Of a DNA stretch of 64,000 nucleotides, positions 8,193 through 16,167 are shown in pieces. The position numbers and the translations under genes are program-made. The notes below the pieces were generated by a model. It did no database searches. It saw only the letters and a program-made list of their open reading frames with translations, and was not told the origin of the DNA. Source of the stretch: Blastococcus sp. URHD0036 (GTDB lineage Bacteria; Actinomycetota; Actinomycetes; Mycobacteriales; Geodermatophilaceae); the NCBI RefSeq assembly GCF_000701365.1, contig NZ_JNIK01000011.1:186001-250000 (forward strand), read 5' to 3'. Numbering within the stretch: the first letter of the stretch is position 1; the number at the start of each line of letters is the position of its first letter.

Positions 8193-8711
8193 TCAGCGGC
8201 GGCCTCGGGGCTCCCGGGCCCCCAGCAGGGTGCCCAGCCCGTCGGCGGTGAACACCCACTCCCCGCCGCCCACGGGGACGGCCCGGACGGCGCCGCCGTC
8301 GAGGCCCTGCACCAGCCGCGCACGCCAGAGCGTCGTGGTCTCCAGCTGCAGGCGCACGGCCTCCGGCTCGTCGGGCCCGCCGTGCTCGAACGACAGCACC
8401 GCGGGGCCGGCGGCCCGCAGCACGCCGTGCACCCACGGCGTCGCGGCCATCGCCAGCGCCCACCGGCGGGCGCGCAGCAGGGAACCGACCCCGATGGCGA
8501 CGGCGACCGGTGCGACGAAGAGCAGCCCCACCACCGCGAGCCCCATGACCGGCACCCGGCGGCCGGTCTCGTCGGCGACCGCCGCGGCGGCGACCCCACC
8601 CAGCACGGCGACCACCCCGGCGACCGCGCCGCCGGCCACCCAGCGCAGGGCGCCGCCCCGGTAGGCGGTGAGCGCGGCGGTCGTCGCGGGGTCGTCGGCG
8701 GCCGGCTGCAC
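8193..8711 (-). CDS. Two-helix membrane protein with C-terminal soluble domain, unknown
   Basis: 172 residues. Two adjacent hydrophobic helices (WVAGGAVAGVVAVLGGVAAA and VMGLAVVGLLFVAPVAVAIG) are followed by a soluble part (LLRARRWALAMAATPWVHGV onward, with LQLETTTLWRARLVQGLDGG) that looks like a small beta-rich domain. No catalytic motif is seen. The GTG start at 8711 lies back to back with the divergent Helicase_C_3 gene, only about 35 bases away, so the two probably share a promoter region. Confidence 0.65.
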   Translation of the reverse strand: MQPAADDPATTAALTAYRGGALRWVAGGAVAGVVAVLGGVAAAAVADETGRRVPVMGLAVVGLLFVAPVAVAIGVGSLLRARRWALAMAATPWVHGVLRAAGPAVLSFEHGGPDEPEAVRLQLETTTLWRARLVQGLDGGAVRAVPVGGGEWVFTADGLGTLLGAREPRGRR

Positions 8712-8746
8712 GCGGCCATCGTCGCAGGCGCCGTACCGTGGTCCGG

Positions 8747-11002
8747 ATGTCCGTCGAACTCCCCGCCACCCTGGCCGGCTGGCTGCGCACCCGCAGCGAC
8801 GCCCAGGTGGCCGCCCTGCTGGCGGCCCGGCCCGATGTCGCGCGCCCCGCGCCGTCGGACGTCGTGGCCCTCGCCAGCCGGCTCGCCGTCCCGGTGTCGG
8901 TGGACCGCGCCCTCGACGAGCTCGACGCGGCCACGCTCCAGGTGCTCGACGTCGTCCTGCTCGCCCCGACCGACGGCGTGGAGGCCGCGGAGCTGTTCGG
9001 CGCGCTGCCCGAGGTGCCGGAGGAGGTGCTGACCGGGGCGATCGAGGCGCTGAGGGCCCGTGCCGTGCTGTGGGGGGACGACGTGCTGCACGCCCCCGAC
9101 CCGGTGCGCCGCGCCGTCCGGCACCCCGCCGGGCTCGGCCGGCGGGCGTCAGAGCTCCGACTGGTGCTCCCGGCCGACCTCGCGGCCGCGATCGGCGAGC
9201 TGCCGGCCGACGAGCGCGACGTCCTCGAGCGGCTGTCGGGAGGCCGGCCGGTCGGGCACCTCCCCGACAACGCCGGCGGTCCGGCGACCCCCGCCCGGCG
9301 GTTGCTGCAGCGCGGCCTGCTCGCCCGCATCGACGCGCTGAACGTCGAGCTGCCCCGGGAGGTGGGGCTGATGCTGCGCGGCGACCGGCCCTATGGCCCG
9401 CCACGGGTGCGTCCCGAGCCCCAGGTCGTGACCTCGGACCCGGCGATGCTGGACCGGCGGGCGGCCGGGGCGGCCCTCGAGGCGGTGGGTCGCATCGGCG
9501 AGCTGCTGACCCTGCTCGAGGAGGAGCCGGCCGGACTGCTCCGCAGCGGCGGGGTCGCCGTCCGGGACCAGAAGCGGATCGCCCGCGCCCTGCATGTGGA
9601 CGAGGCCGACGCCGGCTGGCTGCTCGAGCTGGCGCACGCGGCCGGGCTGCTCGACGTCGGCGGCCCGCACCGCGACGAGTGGCTGCCCACCCGCGCCTAC
9701 GACGTGTGGCGCGAGCAGGACCTGGCCGACCGGTGGGCGACGCTGGTGGGCGGCTGGCTGGAGAGCGCGCGGATCCCGTCGCTGGTCGGGCAGCGCGACG
9801 TCGCCGGCAAGGCGGTCAACGCCCTCTCCCCCGACCTCGTCCGGCACACCGCGGCCGGCATCCGGCGCGGTGCGCTGGCCGCGCTCGGCGAGTACCCGCC
9901 CGGCTCGGGGCTCGCCCCGGACGAGCTGGTGGAGCTGCTGCGCTGGCGCACGCCGCGGCGCGCGGACCGGCTCACGCCGGTGCCCGCGATGCTCGACGAG
10001 GCGAGCCGGCTGGGCGTGCTCGTGGGCGGGGTCCTGTCGACCGGCGGCCGGGGGCTGCTGACCGCCGGCGAGGACGGCGCCGCCGACGGCATGCGCGGCC
10101 TGCTGCCCGAGCCGGTCGACCACGTGCTGGCCCAGCCCGACCTCTCGCTCGTGGCGCCCGGGCCGCTGGTGGCGGAGCTGGCCGACACCCTCGCCGTCGT
10201 CGCCGACGTCGAGTCCTCGGGCGGCGCGACGGTCTTCCGCGTCTCGGAGTCCAGCGTCCGCCGCGCCCTCGACTCCGGCTGGTCGGCCACCGACCTGCAC
10301 GAGTTCTTCGGCCGCGCCTCCCGGACGCCGGTGCCGCAGGCGCTGACGTACCTGGTGGACGACGTCGCCCGCCAGCACGGCCGGCTGCGGGTTGGGTCCA
10401 TCGAGAGCTACGTGCGCTCCGACGACCACGGGCTGCTGTCGCAGGTCCTCAACGACCGGCGGACCGCCAACGCCGAGCTGCGCCGCCTCGCTCCCGGCGT
10501 GCTGGTCAGCGGGCTCGGCGCCGACGAGGTCCTCTCCGTGCTGCGCGATGCGGGGTACGCCCCCGCGGGCGAGTCCTCCGGGGGCGCCGTCCTCACCCGG
10601 CCCCCGGCCCGGCCGCGCGCCCTCGGCCGGAAGGCGACGACGTCCACCACTGCCGCACCCCGGCCGCTGACCGAGGCCGAGCTGGCCGCGACCGTCCGGG
10701 AGATCCGGGCCGGCGACGCGGCGCTGTCGGCCCGCCGCGGGGAGGCCGTGCGGCAGGTGCCCGGCGTGACCACCGCCGGCACCCTCGAGCTGCTGTCGCG
10801 TGCCATCCGCGTGGGCATCCCGGTGTGGCTGGGCTACGTCGACGCCCAGGGCAGCGGCAGCCAGCGTGTGGTGCAGCCGGTGTCGCTCGGTGGGGGGTTC
10901 CTGCAGGCGTTCGACGAGGGCCGGGGCGAGACCCGCACCTTCGCCGTCCACCGGATCACCTCGGTGGCGCTGGTCGACGACGACGCCCCCGCACCCACCT
11001 GA
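8747..11002 (+). CDS. Helicase_C_3 (XPB/Ssl2-like domain) protein with C-terminal WYL-like region
   Basis: 751 residues. No Walker motifs are present, so this is not itself a helicase. It matches the large actinobacterial family carrying the Helicase_C_3 domain (around VDHVLAQPDLSLVAPGPLV and SYVRSDDHGLLSQVLNDR). It ends with a WYL-like beta fold (LSRAIRVGIPVWLGYVDAQG; VVQPVSLGGGFLQAF). In mycobacteria the homologue sits beside the XPB helicase gene; here XPB lies about 0.4 kb downstream on the same strand, which supports a shared role in DNA repair. ATG 8747 was chosen as start; GTG 8738 is possible. A small hairpin at 10994-11010 spans the stop codon. Confidence 0.85.
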   Translation: MSVELPATLAGWLRTRSDAQVAALLAARPDVARPAPSDVVALASRLAVPVSVDRALDELDAATLQVLDVVLLAPTDGVEAAELFGALPEVPEEVLTGAIEALRARAVLWGDDVLHAPDPVRRAVRHPAGLGRRASELRLVLPADLAAAIGELPADERDVLERLSGGRPVGHLPDNAGGPATPARRLLQRGLLARIDALNVELPREVGLMLRGDRPYGPPRVRPEPQVVTSDPAMLDRRAAGAALEAVGRIGELLTLLEEEPAGLLRSGGVAVRDQKRIARALHVDEADAGWLLELAHAAGLLDVGGPHRDEWLPTRAYDVWREQDLADRWATLVGGWLESARIPSLVGQRDVAGKAVNALSPDLVRHTAAGIRRGALAALGEYPPGSGLAPDELVELLRWRTPRRADRLTPVPAMLDEASRLGVLVGGVLSTGGRGLLTAGEDGAADGMRGLLPEPVDHVLAQPDLSLVAPGPLVAELADTLAVVADVESSGGATVFRVSESSVRRALDSGWSATDLHEFFGRASRTPVPQALTYLVDDVARQHGRLRVGSIESYVRSDDHGLLSQVLNDRRTANAELRRLAPGVLVSGLGADEVLSVLRDAGYAPAGESSGGAVLTRPPARPRALGRKATTSTTAAPRPLTEAELAATVREIRAGDAALSARRGEAVRQVPGVTTAGTLELLSRAIRVGIPVWLGYVDAQGSGSQRVVQPVSLGGGFLQAFDEGRGETRTFAVHRITSVALVDDDAPAPT

Positions 11003-11011
11003 GCGGTGGGC

Positions 11012-11314
11012 TCACCCCTCGTCGTCGTCGAAGGTGATCACGAGGGTGCTCCGGTAGGCCTCGCCGGGCGGGGACGGCGGCGGGTCGACCGGGACCGTGT
11101 CCGCCGCCCAGACCCGAACCGCCCGCCAGGTGTAGCCGTCCTGCCGCGCCGCCTCGTGCTCCAGCAGCACCCGGTCGCCGGCGGACAGCGTCCGGTACCC
11201 GTCGGCGGCGACGGCCGAGAAGTGCGCCCAGCAGCCGCCGGGCGTCGACGGGCTGTCGAGCACGCCCCAGCCGTCCTCGTCGTGCCACTCGCGCACCACC
11301 GCGTCGACCGCCAT
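11012..11314 (-). CDS. Cold-shock-domain-like protein
   Basis: 100 residues. The first ~65 fit a divergent OB-fold cold-shock domain: VREWHDEDGWGVLDSP corresponds to the KWFN...GFGFI core, and GGCWAHFSAV to RNP2 (DVFVH). Key aromatic residues are partly kept (Trp, Trp, His-Phe), so nucleic-acid binding is likely but weaker than in CspA. The tail is acidic (TFDDDEG). It is convergent with the Helicase_C_3 gene (9 bases between stops) and divergent from the XPB helicase, a placement consistent with a repair-linked role. Confidence 0.7.
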   Translation of the reverse strand: MAVDAVVREWHDEDGWGVLDSPSTPGGCWAHFSAVAADGYRTLSAGDRVLLEHEAARQDGYTWRAVRVWAADTVPVDPPPSPPGEAYRSTLVITFDDDEG

Positions 11315-11425
11315 GCGAGCAGGGTGTCAGCCGGCGACGCGGAAGGGGATGTCGCCGCCGGGCGTTACCTTGGGTAGTCCGGCGCGACCGCTGCGCCGCA
11401 ATCCCCCAGCGAAGGACTGCCCCGC

Positions 11426-13111
11426 GTGAGTGACGGCCCCCTGATCGTCCAGTCGGACAAGACCCTCCTGCTGGAGGTCGACCACCCGCTGAGCAAGGAG
11501 TGCCGGGCGGCGATCGCGCCGTTCGCGGAGCTGGAGCGCTCCCCCGAGCACGTGCACACCTACCGGGTGACGCCGCTCGCGCTGTGGAACGCCCGCGCCG
11601 CCGGCCACGACGCCGAGCAGGTCGTCGACGCGCTGGTCCGCTACTCGCGCTATCCCGTGCCGCACGCGCTCCTGGTCGACGTCGCCGACACGATGGACCG
11701 CTTCGGCCGGCTCACCCTCGCGAACAACCCGGTGCACGGGCTGGTGCTCACCACCACCGACCGCGCGGTGCTCGAGGAGGTCATCCGCTCCAAGCGGGTG
11801 GCGCCGATGATCGGCGCGCGGATCGACGGGGACTCCGTCGTCGTCCACCCCTCCGAGCGCGGCCGGCTCAAGCAGGCGCTGCTCAAGGTCGGCTGGCCGG
11901 CCGAGGACCTCGCCGGCTACGTCGACGGCCAGGCGCACCCGATCGAGCTCGACCAGTCGAACTGGCACCTGCGCGACTACCAGCAGGAGGCCGTCGAGGG
12001 CTTCTGGGCCGGTGGCTCCGGCGTCGTCGTCCTCCCCTGTGGCGCGGGCAAGACGCTGGTCGGCGCCGCGGCGATGGCCGAGGCGAAGGCGACCACGCTG
12101 ATCCTGGTGACCAACACGGTCGCCGGGCGGCAGTGGAAGCGCGAGCTCATCGCCCGCACCTCCCTGACCGAGGAGGAGATCGGCGAGTACTCCGGCGAGC
12201 GCAAGGAGATCCGCCCGGTCACCATCGCGACCTACCAGGTGATCACCACCCGCCGGAAGGGCGAGTACCGGCACCTGGACCTGTTCGACGCCCAGGACTG
12301 GGGCCTCATCGTCTACGACGAGGTGCACCTGCTCCCGGCGCCGATCTTCCGGCTGACCGCCGACCTGCAGTCCCGCCGCCGGCTCGGGCTGACGGCGACG
12401 CTGGTCCGCGAGGACGGCCGGGAGGACGACGTCTTCTCCCTCATCGGCCCGAAGCGCTACGACGCCCCGTGGCGCGACATCGAGGCGCAGGGCTACATCG
12501 CGCCGGCCGAGTGCATCGAGGTGCGGGTCTCTCTCGACGACGAGGAGCGGATGACCTATGCCGTCGCCGAGCCCGAGGAGCGGTACCGGATCGCGGCGAC
12601 GGCGACGTCGAAGCTGCCGGTGATCCGCCGGGTGCTGGACCGGCACCCCGAGGAGCAGAAGCTCGTCATCGGCGCCTACCTCGACCAGCTCGAGGAGCTC
12701 GGCCGCGCGCTCGACGCACCGGTCATCCAGGGGTCGACGACCAACAAGGAGCGCGAACGGCTGTTCGACGCGTTCCGCACCGGCGAGATCAAGACGCTCG
12801 TCGTCTCCAAGGTCGCCAACTTCTCCATCGACCTGCCCGAGGCCGCGGTCGCGGTGCAGGTGTCGGGGACGTTCGGCTCCCGGCAGGAGGAGGCCCAGCG
12901 GCTCGGGCGGGTGCTGCGTCCCAAGGCCGACGGCCGCCAGGCGCACTTCTACACGGTGGTCAGCCGCGACACCCTCGACAGCGAGTACGCCGCCCACCGG
13001 CAGCGCTTCCTCGCCGAGCAGGGCTACGCGTACACGATCGTCGACGCCGACGACCTGGCCGGCCCCGGCGAGGTCAACGGCCCCGACTGGGTGGACGAGC
13101 CCGCCGACTGA
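11426..13111 (+). CDS. XPB-type DNA repair helicase
   Basis: 561 residues, the usual length for bacterial/archaeal-type XPB (Rv0861c-like). An N-terminal damage-recognition-like region (LIVQSDKTLLLEVDHPLSKE) precedes the helicase core. Motif I is PCGAGKTLV, motif II is DEVH, and motif III is LTATLVRED. The RED motif (Arg-Glu-Asp) diagnostic of XPB lies inside VREDGRE, and motif VI is QEEAQRLGRVLRPK. It is a 3'-5' superfamily 2 DNA helicase. The start GTG 11426 has GAAGGA about ten bases upstream. With the preceding Helicase_C_3 gene it forms a repair neighbourhood. Confidence 0.95.
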   Translation: MSDGPLIVQSDKTLLLEVDHPLSKECRAAIAPFAELERSPEHVHTYRVTPLALWNARAAGHDAEQVVDALVRYSRYPVPHALLVDVADTMDRFGRLTLANNPVHGLVLTTTDRAVLEEVIRSKRVAPMIGARIDGDSVVVHPSERGRLKQALLKVGWPAEDLAGYVDGQAHPIELDQSNWHLRDYQQEAVEGFWAGGSGVVVLPCGAGKTLVGAAAMAEAKATTLILVTNTVAGRQWKRELIARTSLTEEEIGEYSGERKEIRPVTIATYQVITTRRKGEYRHLDLFDAQDWGLIVYDEVHLLPAPIFRLTADLQSRRRLGLTATLVREDGREDDVFSLIGPKRYDAPWRDIEAQGYIAPAECIEVRVSLDDEERMTYAVAEPEERYRIAATATSKLPVIRRVLDRHPEEQKLVIGAYLDQLEELGRALDAPVIQGSTTNKERERLFDAFRTGEIKTLVVSKVANFSIDLPEAAVAVQVSGTFGSRQEEAQRLGRVLRPKADGRQAHFYTVVSRDTLDSEYAAHRQRFLAEQGYAYTIVDADDLAGPGEVNGPDWVDEPAD

Positions 13112-13185
13112 GGGATTACCCCGCTCGCCGGCGCCTTCGTGTTCCGGGATCGGCTGTCCGGTCGAGGGTGACGCCCGCCCCGACG

Positions 13186-13234
13186 GTGCGCGCAGAGGTG
13201 CAGCGCTGACGGCTCTGGCTGCACCTCCGCGCAC
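13186..13234. terminator. Long imperfect inverted repeat after the XPB gene
   Basis: The left arm GTGCGCGCAGAGGTGCAG (13186-13203) pairs with CTGCACCTCCGCGCAC (13219-13234), with only a two-base bulge in the left arm and a 15-base loop. It lies 75 bases after the XPB stop and about 55 bases before the GNAT start. There is no T-tract. It could be a terminator or a member of a palindromic repeat family. Confidence 0.6.
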
Positions 13235-13289
13235 GGTCGGCCGGGAACCCGGTGGACGGCCGCACCGGTCGGGTGGTGGGGTCGAGGAC

Positions 13290-13829
13290 GTGACGACCGC
13301 CGACCCCGTGGACCTGTTGGTGCTGCCCGAGGGGCTCACCGCCCGTCGTCCCACCGAGGCCGACCACGCTCGCGTGCAGGCCACGCTCGGCGACTGGTGG
13401 GGACATCTGGGCGGGGAGTTCGGCGACCTGCAGCGGGCACTGCTCCTCCCCCGGCTGTTCTTCCAGCACTTCACCGCCACCAGCACGCTGGTGGAGGACG
13501 GCGACGGGCGGGTGACCGGCTTCCTCGTCGGCTTCCTCTCCCCCGACCGGCCGGTCGCCTACATCCACTTCGTCGGCGTCGACCCGGCCACCCGGGGCAG
13601 CGGACTCGGCCGGCGGCTGTATGAGGCCTTCTTCGCTGCGGCGGCCCAGTGGGGCGCCCGGGAGGTCCGCTGCATCACCGGCCCGGCCAACCTCGCCTCG
13701 GTGGCCTTCCACACCCAGATGGGGTTCACCCTGGAACCGGGCGACCGCGAGGAGGACGGCGTCCCGGTGCACTCCGACTACGACGGCCCCGGCCTCGACC
13801 GAGTCAGCTTCATCCGCCCGCTCCCCTAA
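13290..13829 (+). CDS. GNAT-family N-acetyltransferase
   Basis: 179 residues with a complete GNAT core. Strand 4 carries RPVAYIHFVGVDPATR, then the acetyl-CoA loop RGSGLGRRLYEAFF (Q/RxxGxG/A pattern). Next come REVRCITGPANLASVAFHTQMGF, with the conserved Asn and the helix packing on CoA, and a C-terminal DYDGPGLDRVSFIR. The substrate is unknown. It stands alone: a hairpin separates it from XPB upstream, and the lower-GC island begins right after it, so this gene marks the last ancestral-looking gene on that side. Confidence 0.9.
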   Translation: MTTADPVDLLVLPEGLTARRPTEADHARVQATLGDWWGHLGGEFGDLQRALLLPRLFFQHFTATSTLVEDGDGRVTGFLVGFLSPDRPVAYIHFVGVDPATRGSGLGRRLYEAFFAAAAQWGAREVRCITGPANLASVAFHTQMGFTLEPGDREEDGVPVHSDYDGPGLDRVSFIRPLP

Positions 13830-14066
13830 CGCAACCACGGATGCCCCATGGCCTCCTGGCACGCCCCCTAATCACCGACGACTCGACGGATTGCGACGGC
13901 CGCGTGTGCTGATTCCTTTCCACGCCGCCCGCCAGTCGCGACACACTCCGGACTACGAGCGCGCACCGTCGGCCTGATCTGACAAATGATTGGCAGGCTC
14001 AGCCGCTACCCCGAACGGACCCGGTGGCGCGTCACCTTCCTGCTTACGATGTGCCACGATGAGGAC

Positions 14067-14915
14067 GTGCCTCTCCTGGACCAGTACCGCCGCAACCTGA
14101 CGAGCGCCCGCGGAGCTCTGACTCGTGAACGCGCGACCGTCACTCAGGCGGAGCGCCGTGTGCGCGATAAGCGCGCCCAGCTCGCGCGCGCCCGAACCGA
14201 CAGCTCCAAGGCTCAATACGGCCGCGATTTGGAGCGTCTACAAGCAGCGCTCGACAAGGCGGTCGAGGTCATGAGGAAGACCGAGAGCAAGATATCCGAC
14301 CTGCAGGCAAAAATTGCCCGCGAGGAGGATAAGTTGCGAAAGACTGAGGCGCAGCAGGAGAAGCGCCGAGACGACGTTGCGCATCGCCGCGATCGACAGC
14401 TTAGTCAGCAATTGTCAAAGACTGGATCGGCGGTAGATGAGCTCAGTAGTCGAGTTGCGAACCTCGAAAGCGAGTTGCTGGACCGCGTACGAGAGGACGT
14501 CGCCGCCGACCCTGTTGGTCGCGAGCATGATGTCTTTCTTTCTCACGCCTCACCGGATACCGATGTTGCTCAAGAGCTATACGACGAGATGATGGCTCGA
14601 GATCTCGATGTTTGGTTCGACGGGGCGGAACTAAGGCTTGGCGAACCGCTTATGCGCCAGCTCGACCGTGGCATCGCTCGCTCACGCTGCGGCGTTCTAC
14701 TCCTGACCGAGTCATTTTTGTCAGGTCGGTTCTGGGGCGAACGAGAAATGACGGCCTTGATCGGAAGCCGACGTCGCATAATCCCCATTCTCTTCGGCAT
14801 TGGATTCGAAGACCTGGAGACCTATAGTCCGATACTCAGCACATTCGTTGGCCTAGACGGTGACCGTCATGGAATGTCCGAGGTGGCGGAGCAGATTGCT
14901 AACACTCTGCGCTAG
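14067..14915 (+). CDS. Coiled-coil TIR-domain protein
   Basis: 282 residues from GTG 14067. Residues 1-145 are strongly charged and heptad-like (ERATVTQAERRVRDKRAQLA, KIAREEDKLRKTEAQQEKRR), a long coiled coil likely to drive oligomerisation. Residues 154-282 form a TIR domain: HDVFLSHASPDTD (BB-loop side), DLDVWFDGAELRLGE, RCGVLLLTESFLSGRFW, and the candidate catalytic Glu-227 four residues after Trp-223 (WxxxE), as in NAD-cleaving TIRs. The region is lower in GC than its neighbours (32 of 60 bases at 14281-14340), pointing to transfer. A defence effector or NADase role is inferred, not shown. Upstream in-frame ATGs at 13986 and 14049 are possible starts; a TACGAT -10-like box at 14045-14050 favours 14067. 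Confidence 0.85.
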   Translation: MPLLDQYRRNLTSARGALTRERATVTQAERRVRDKRAQLARARTDSSKAQYGRDLERLQAALDKAVEVMRKTESKISDLQAKIAREEDKLRKTEAQQEKRRDDVAHRRDRQLSQQLSKTGSAVDELSSRVANLESELLDRVREDVAADPVGREHDVFLSHASPDTDVAQELYDEMMARDLDVWFDGAELRLGEPLMRQLDRGIARSRCGVLLLTESFLSGRFWGEREMTALIGSRRRIIPILFGIGFEDLETYSPILSTFVGLDGDRHGMSEVAEQIANTLR

Positions 14916-14954
14916 CTTCCCGTACTGTCACACGGTGGAGGCGCGGATGCTTCG

Positions 14955-16034
14955 CTATTTCAACCACCAGTCCGGCTGCTGGCGCGCGTAAGCATGCATC
15001 TCATCAGAACCCTCGGCGGTGCGCAGGGCGGACCATGCCTGAAGACGGTCCGCAAGAAGGAACGACTCAATCAGTCGTTCCCAAGTATGAGTATGGGAGA
15101 CGCTGTTCTCAAATACCAGCATTGGATACTCGATCCACTGCTGAAGGCGGCTCGCAATAAACTCGGCAAAGGCGCCGTCGGACTGAGAAAAGCCAGAGTC
15201 GTCCCGAAGGAAAGCGCGCGCATAGAGCGCTAGCTTCGCCAGATCTCGAGTCCTCGCATAACGATTCGCATGCGGGCCACTGTAAAGTCCTCGCGGCCTG
15301 ACGTACGCTATTCCCTGACGATTGATCAACAATTTTTCGCCCACAGCTTTGCTGTTAAGGTCCTCGCTCTGGCTCAACACTCGCTCTACCAGTTCTGGCC
15401 GTAAGAGCTCGGCACTGGGTGAGCCAATCAGTGCTGCAACCAAATCCGGATTCAGGTTCTCAGTCTGCCTCTCCAGTTCCAATGGTTCGAGTGGCAATCC
15501 GAGAGAGAGGGCGAAGAAAGACTCATACCGACATGAGTCGCGCCCGCCGTCCTTTACGCCGCGCGCCAACATGGCCATCTCTCGGAATAGCGTGTCAACG
15601 GGAGGGATGGTCTTGGCTGATCGCAGCGACTGGACGCTAGTGAATGTCTGCCTGAGAGAAACGGCAGCGGGCAATCTGAGCCGAGCGCGCACTCCAAGGA
15701 CCAAAATATCACCTGGGAATAGGTCTGCGGTCACGCTGTGAATCTCCCCGCGCAACGTGGGACTCAACTGCACGTTGCGATACGGAAGTTGCTTCGTCTC
15801 CTCCACGCCGTATTTGGCCATCGCCCTCGTGGCGAGGAGGTGAAAGCCATCTCGAGGGGCCAAGCTTAACGGAACCACCCACAATTGACGGGGGATGTCG
15901 TGTTGGCTAAAAAGGCCCTCGTGCGGCCGCGGTGATGAATAGCGCTCAAGCGCACGACTATTCGGCTGCAGACCACCCGCGGAGGTCGTTGCAAGCCAGG
16001 TAATCTCGACGGTAACGTCGCTTTTCTCTTCCAT
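14955..16034 (-). CDS. Unrecognised 359-residue protein facing the TIR gene
   Basis: No family recognised. The protein is soluble and mixed alpha/beta, with no signal peptide or membrane helix. Visible segments are an N-terminal beta-rich part (TVEITWLATTSAGG; RQLWVVPLSLAPRDGFHLLA), a region with GDILVLGVRARLRLP, a helical middle (NPDLVAALIGSPSAELLRPE), and a C-terminal helical part with FENSVSHTHTWERLIESFL. The DNA is markedly less GC-rich than the chromosome around it (27 of 60 bases at 15301-15360), as in the TIR gene, whose stop lies 39 bases away. The ATG at 16034 begins three bases after the end of a tRNA-like 3' fragment. Partnership with the TIR protein is inferred from co-location only. 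Confidence 0.75.
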   Translation of the reverse strand: MEEKSDVTVEITWLATTSAGGLQPNSRALERYSSPRPHEGLFSQHDIPRQLWVVPLSLAPRDGFHLLATRAMAKYGVEETKQLPYRNVQLSPTLRGEIHSVTADLFPGDILVLGVRARLRLPAAVSLRQTFTSVQSLRSAKTIPPVDTLFREMAMLARGVKDGGRDSCRYESFFALSLGLPLEPLELERQTENLNPDLVAALIGSPSAELLRPELVERVLSQSEDLNSKAVGEKLLINRQGIAYVRPRGLYSGPHANRYARTRDLAKLALYARAFLRDDSGFSQSDGAFAEFIASRLQQWIEYPMLVFENSVSHTHTWERLIESFLLADRLQAWSALRTAEGSDEMHAYARQQPDWWLK

Positions 16035-16037
16035 ACG

Positions 16038-16062
16038 TGACGCGTCGGGGGTTCGAACCCCG
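16038..16062 (-). other. tRNA 3'-end fragment (T-arm plus acceptor strand), candidate attachment site
   Basis: On the minus strand, 16062-16046 reads as a perfect T-arm (stem CGGGG, loop TTCGAAC, stem CCCCG). An acceptor-like strand ACGCGTC and a discriminator A follow, to 16038. A partly complementary GACGCGG occurs at 16108-16102, but no D-arm or anticodon arm can be drawn between them. It lies exactly at the right edge of the lower-GC island. Elements that integrate into tRNA genes leave such 3' ends; this may be one, or a decayed tRNA. Confidence 0.4.
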
Positions 16063-16167
16063 TCCACAGCTCGAGGGCTGCGTCCGCTTCCACTGCGGCC
16101 GCGTCAGCCTCAGGGGCCGGACGTACGCGCGAGGTTAGCAACCCGCCGGAGCAGCGTTGGCCGGCTG

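Noticed and set aside
11327-13486. Long minus-strand frame opposite the XPB helicase
   Set aside because: Arg/Gly/Val/Asp-rich antisense of a gene with all SF2 motifs.
16038-16108. A complete tRNA gene at this place
   Set aside because: Only the T-arm and acceptor strand are convincing; no D-arm or anticodon arm can be drawn in the ~36 bases between.
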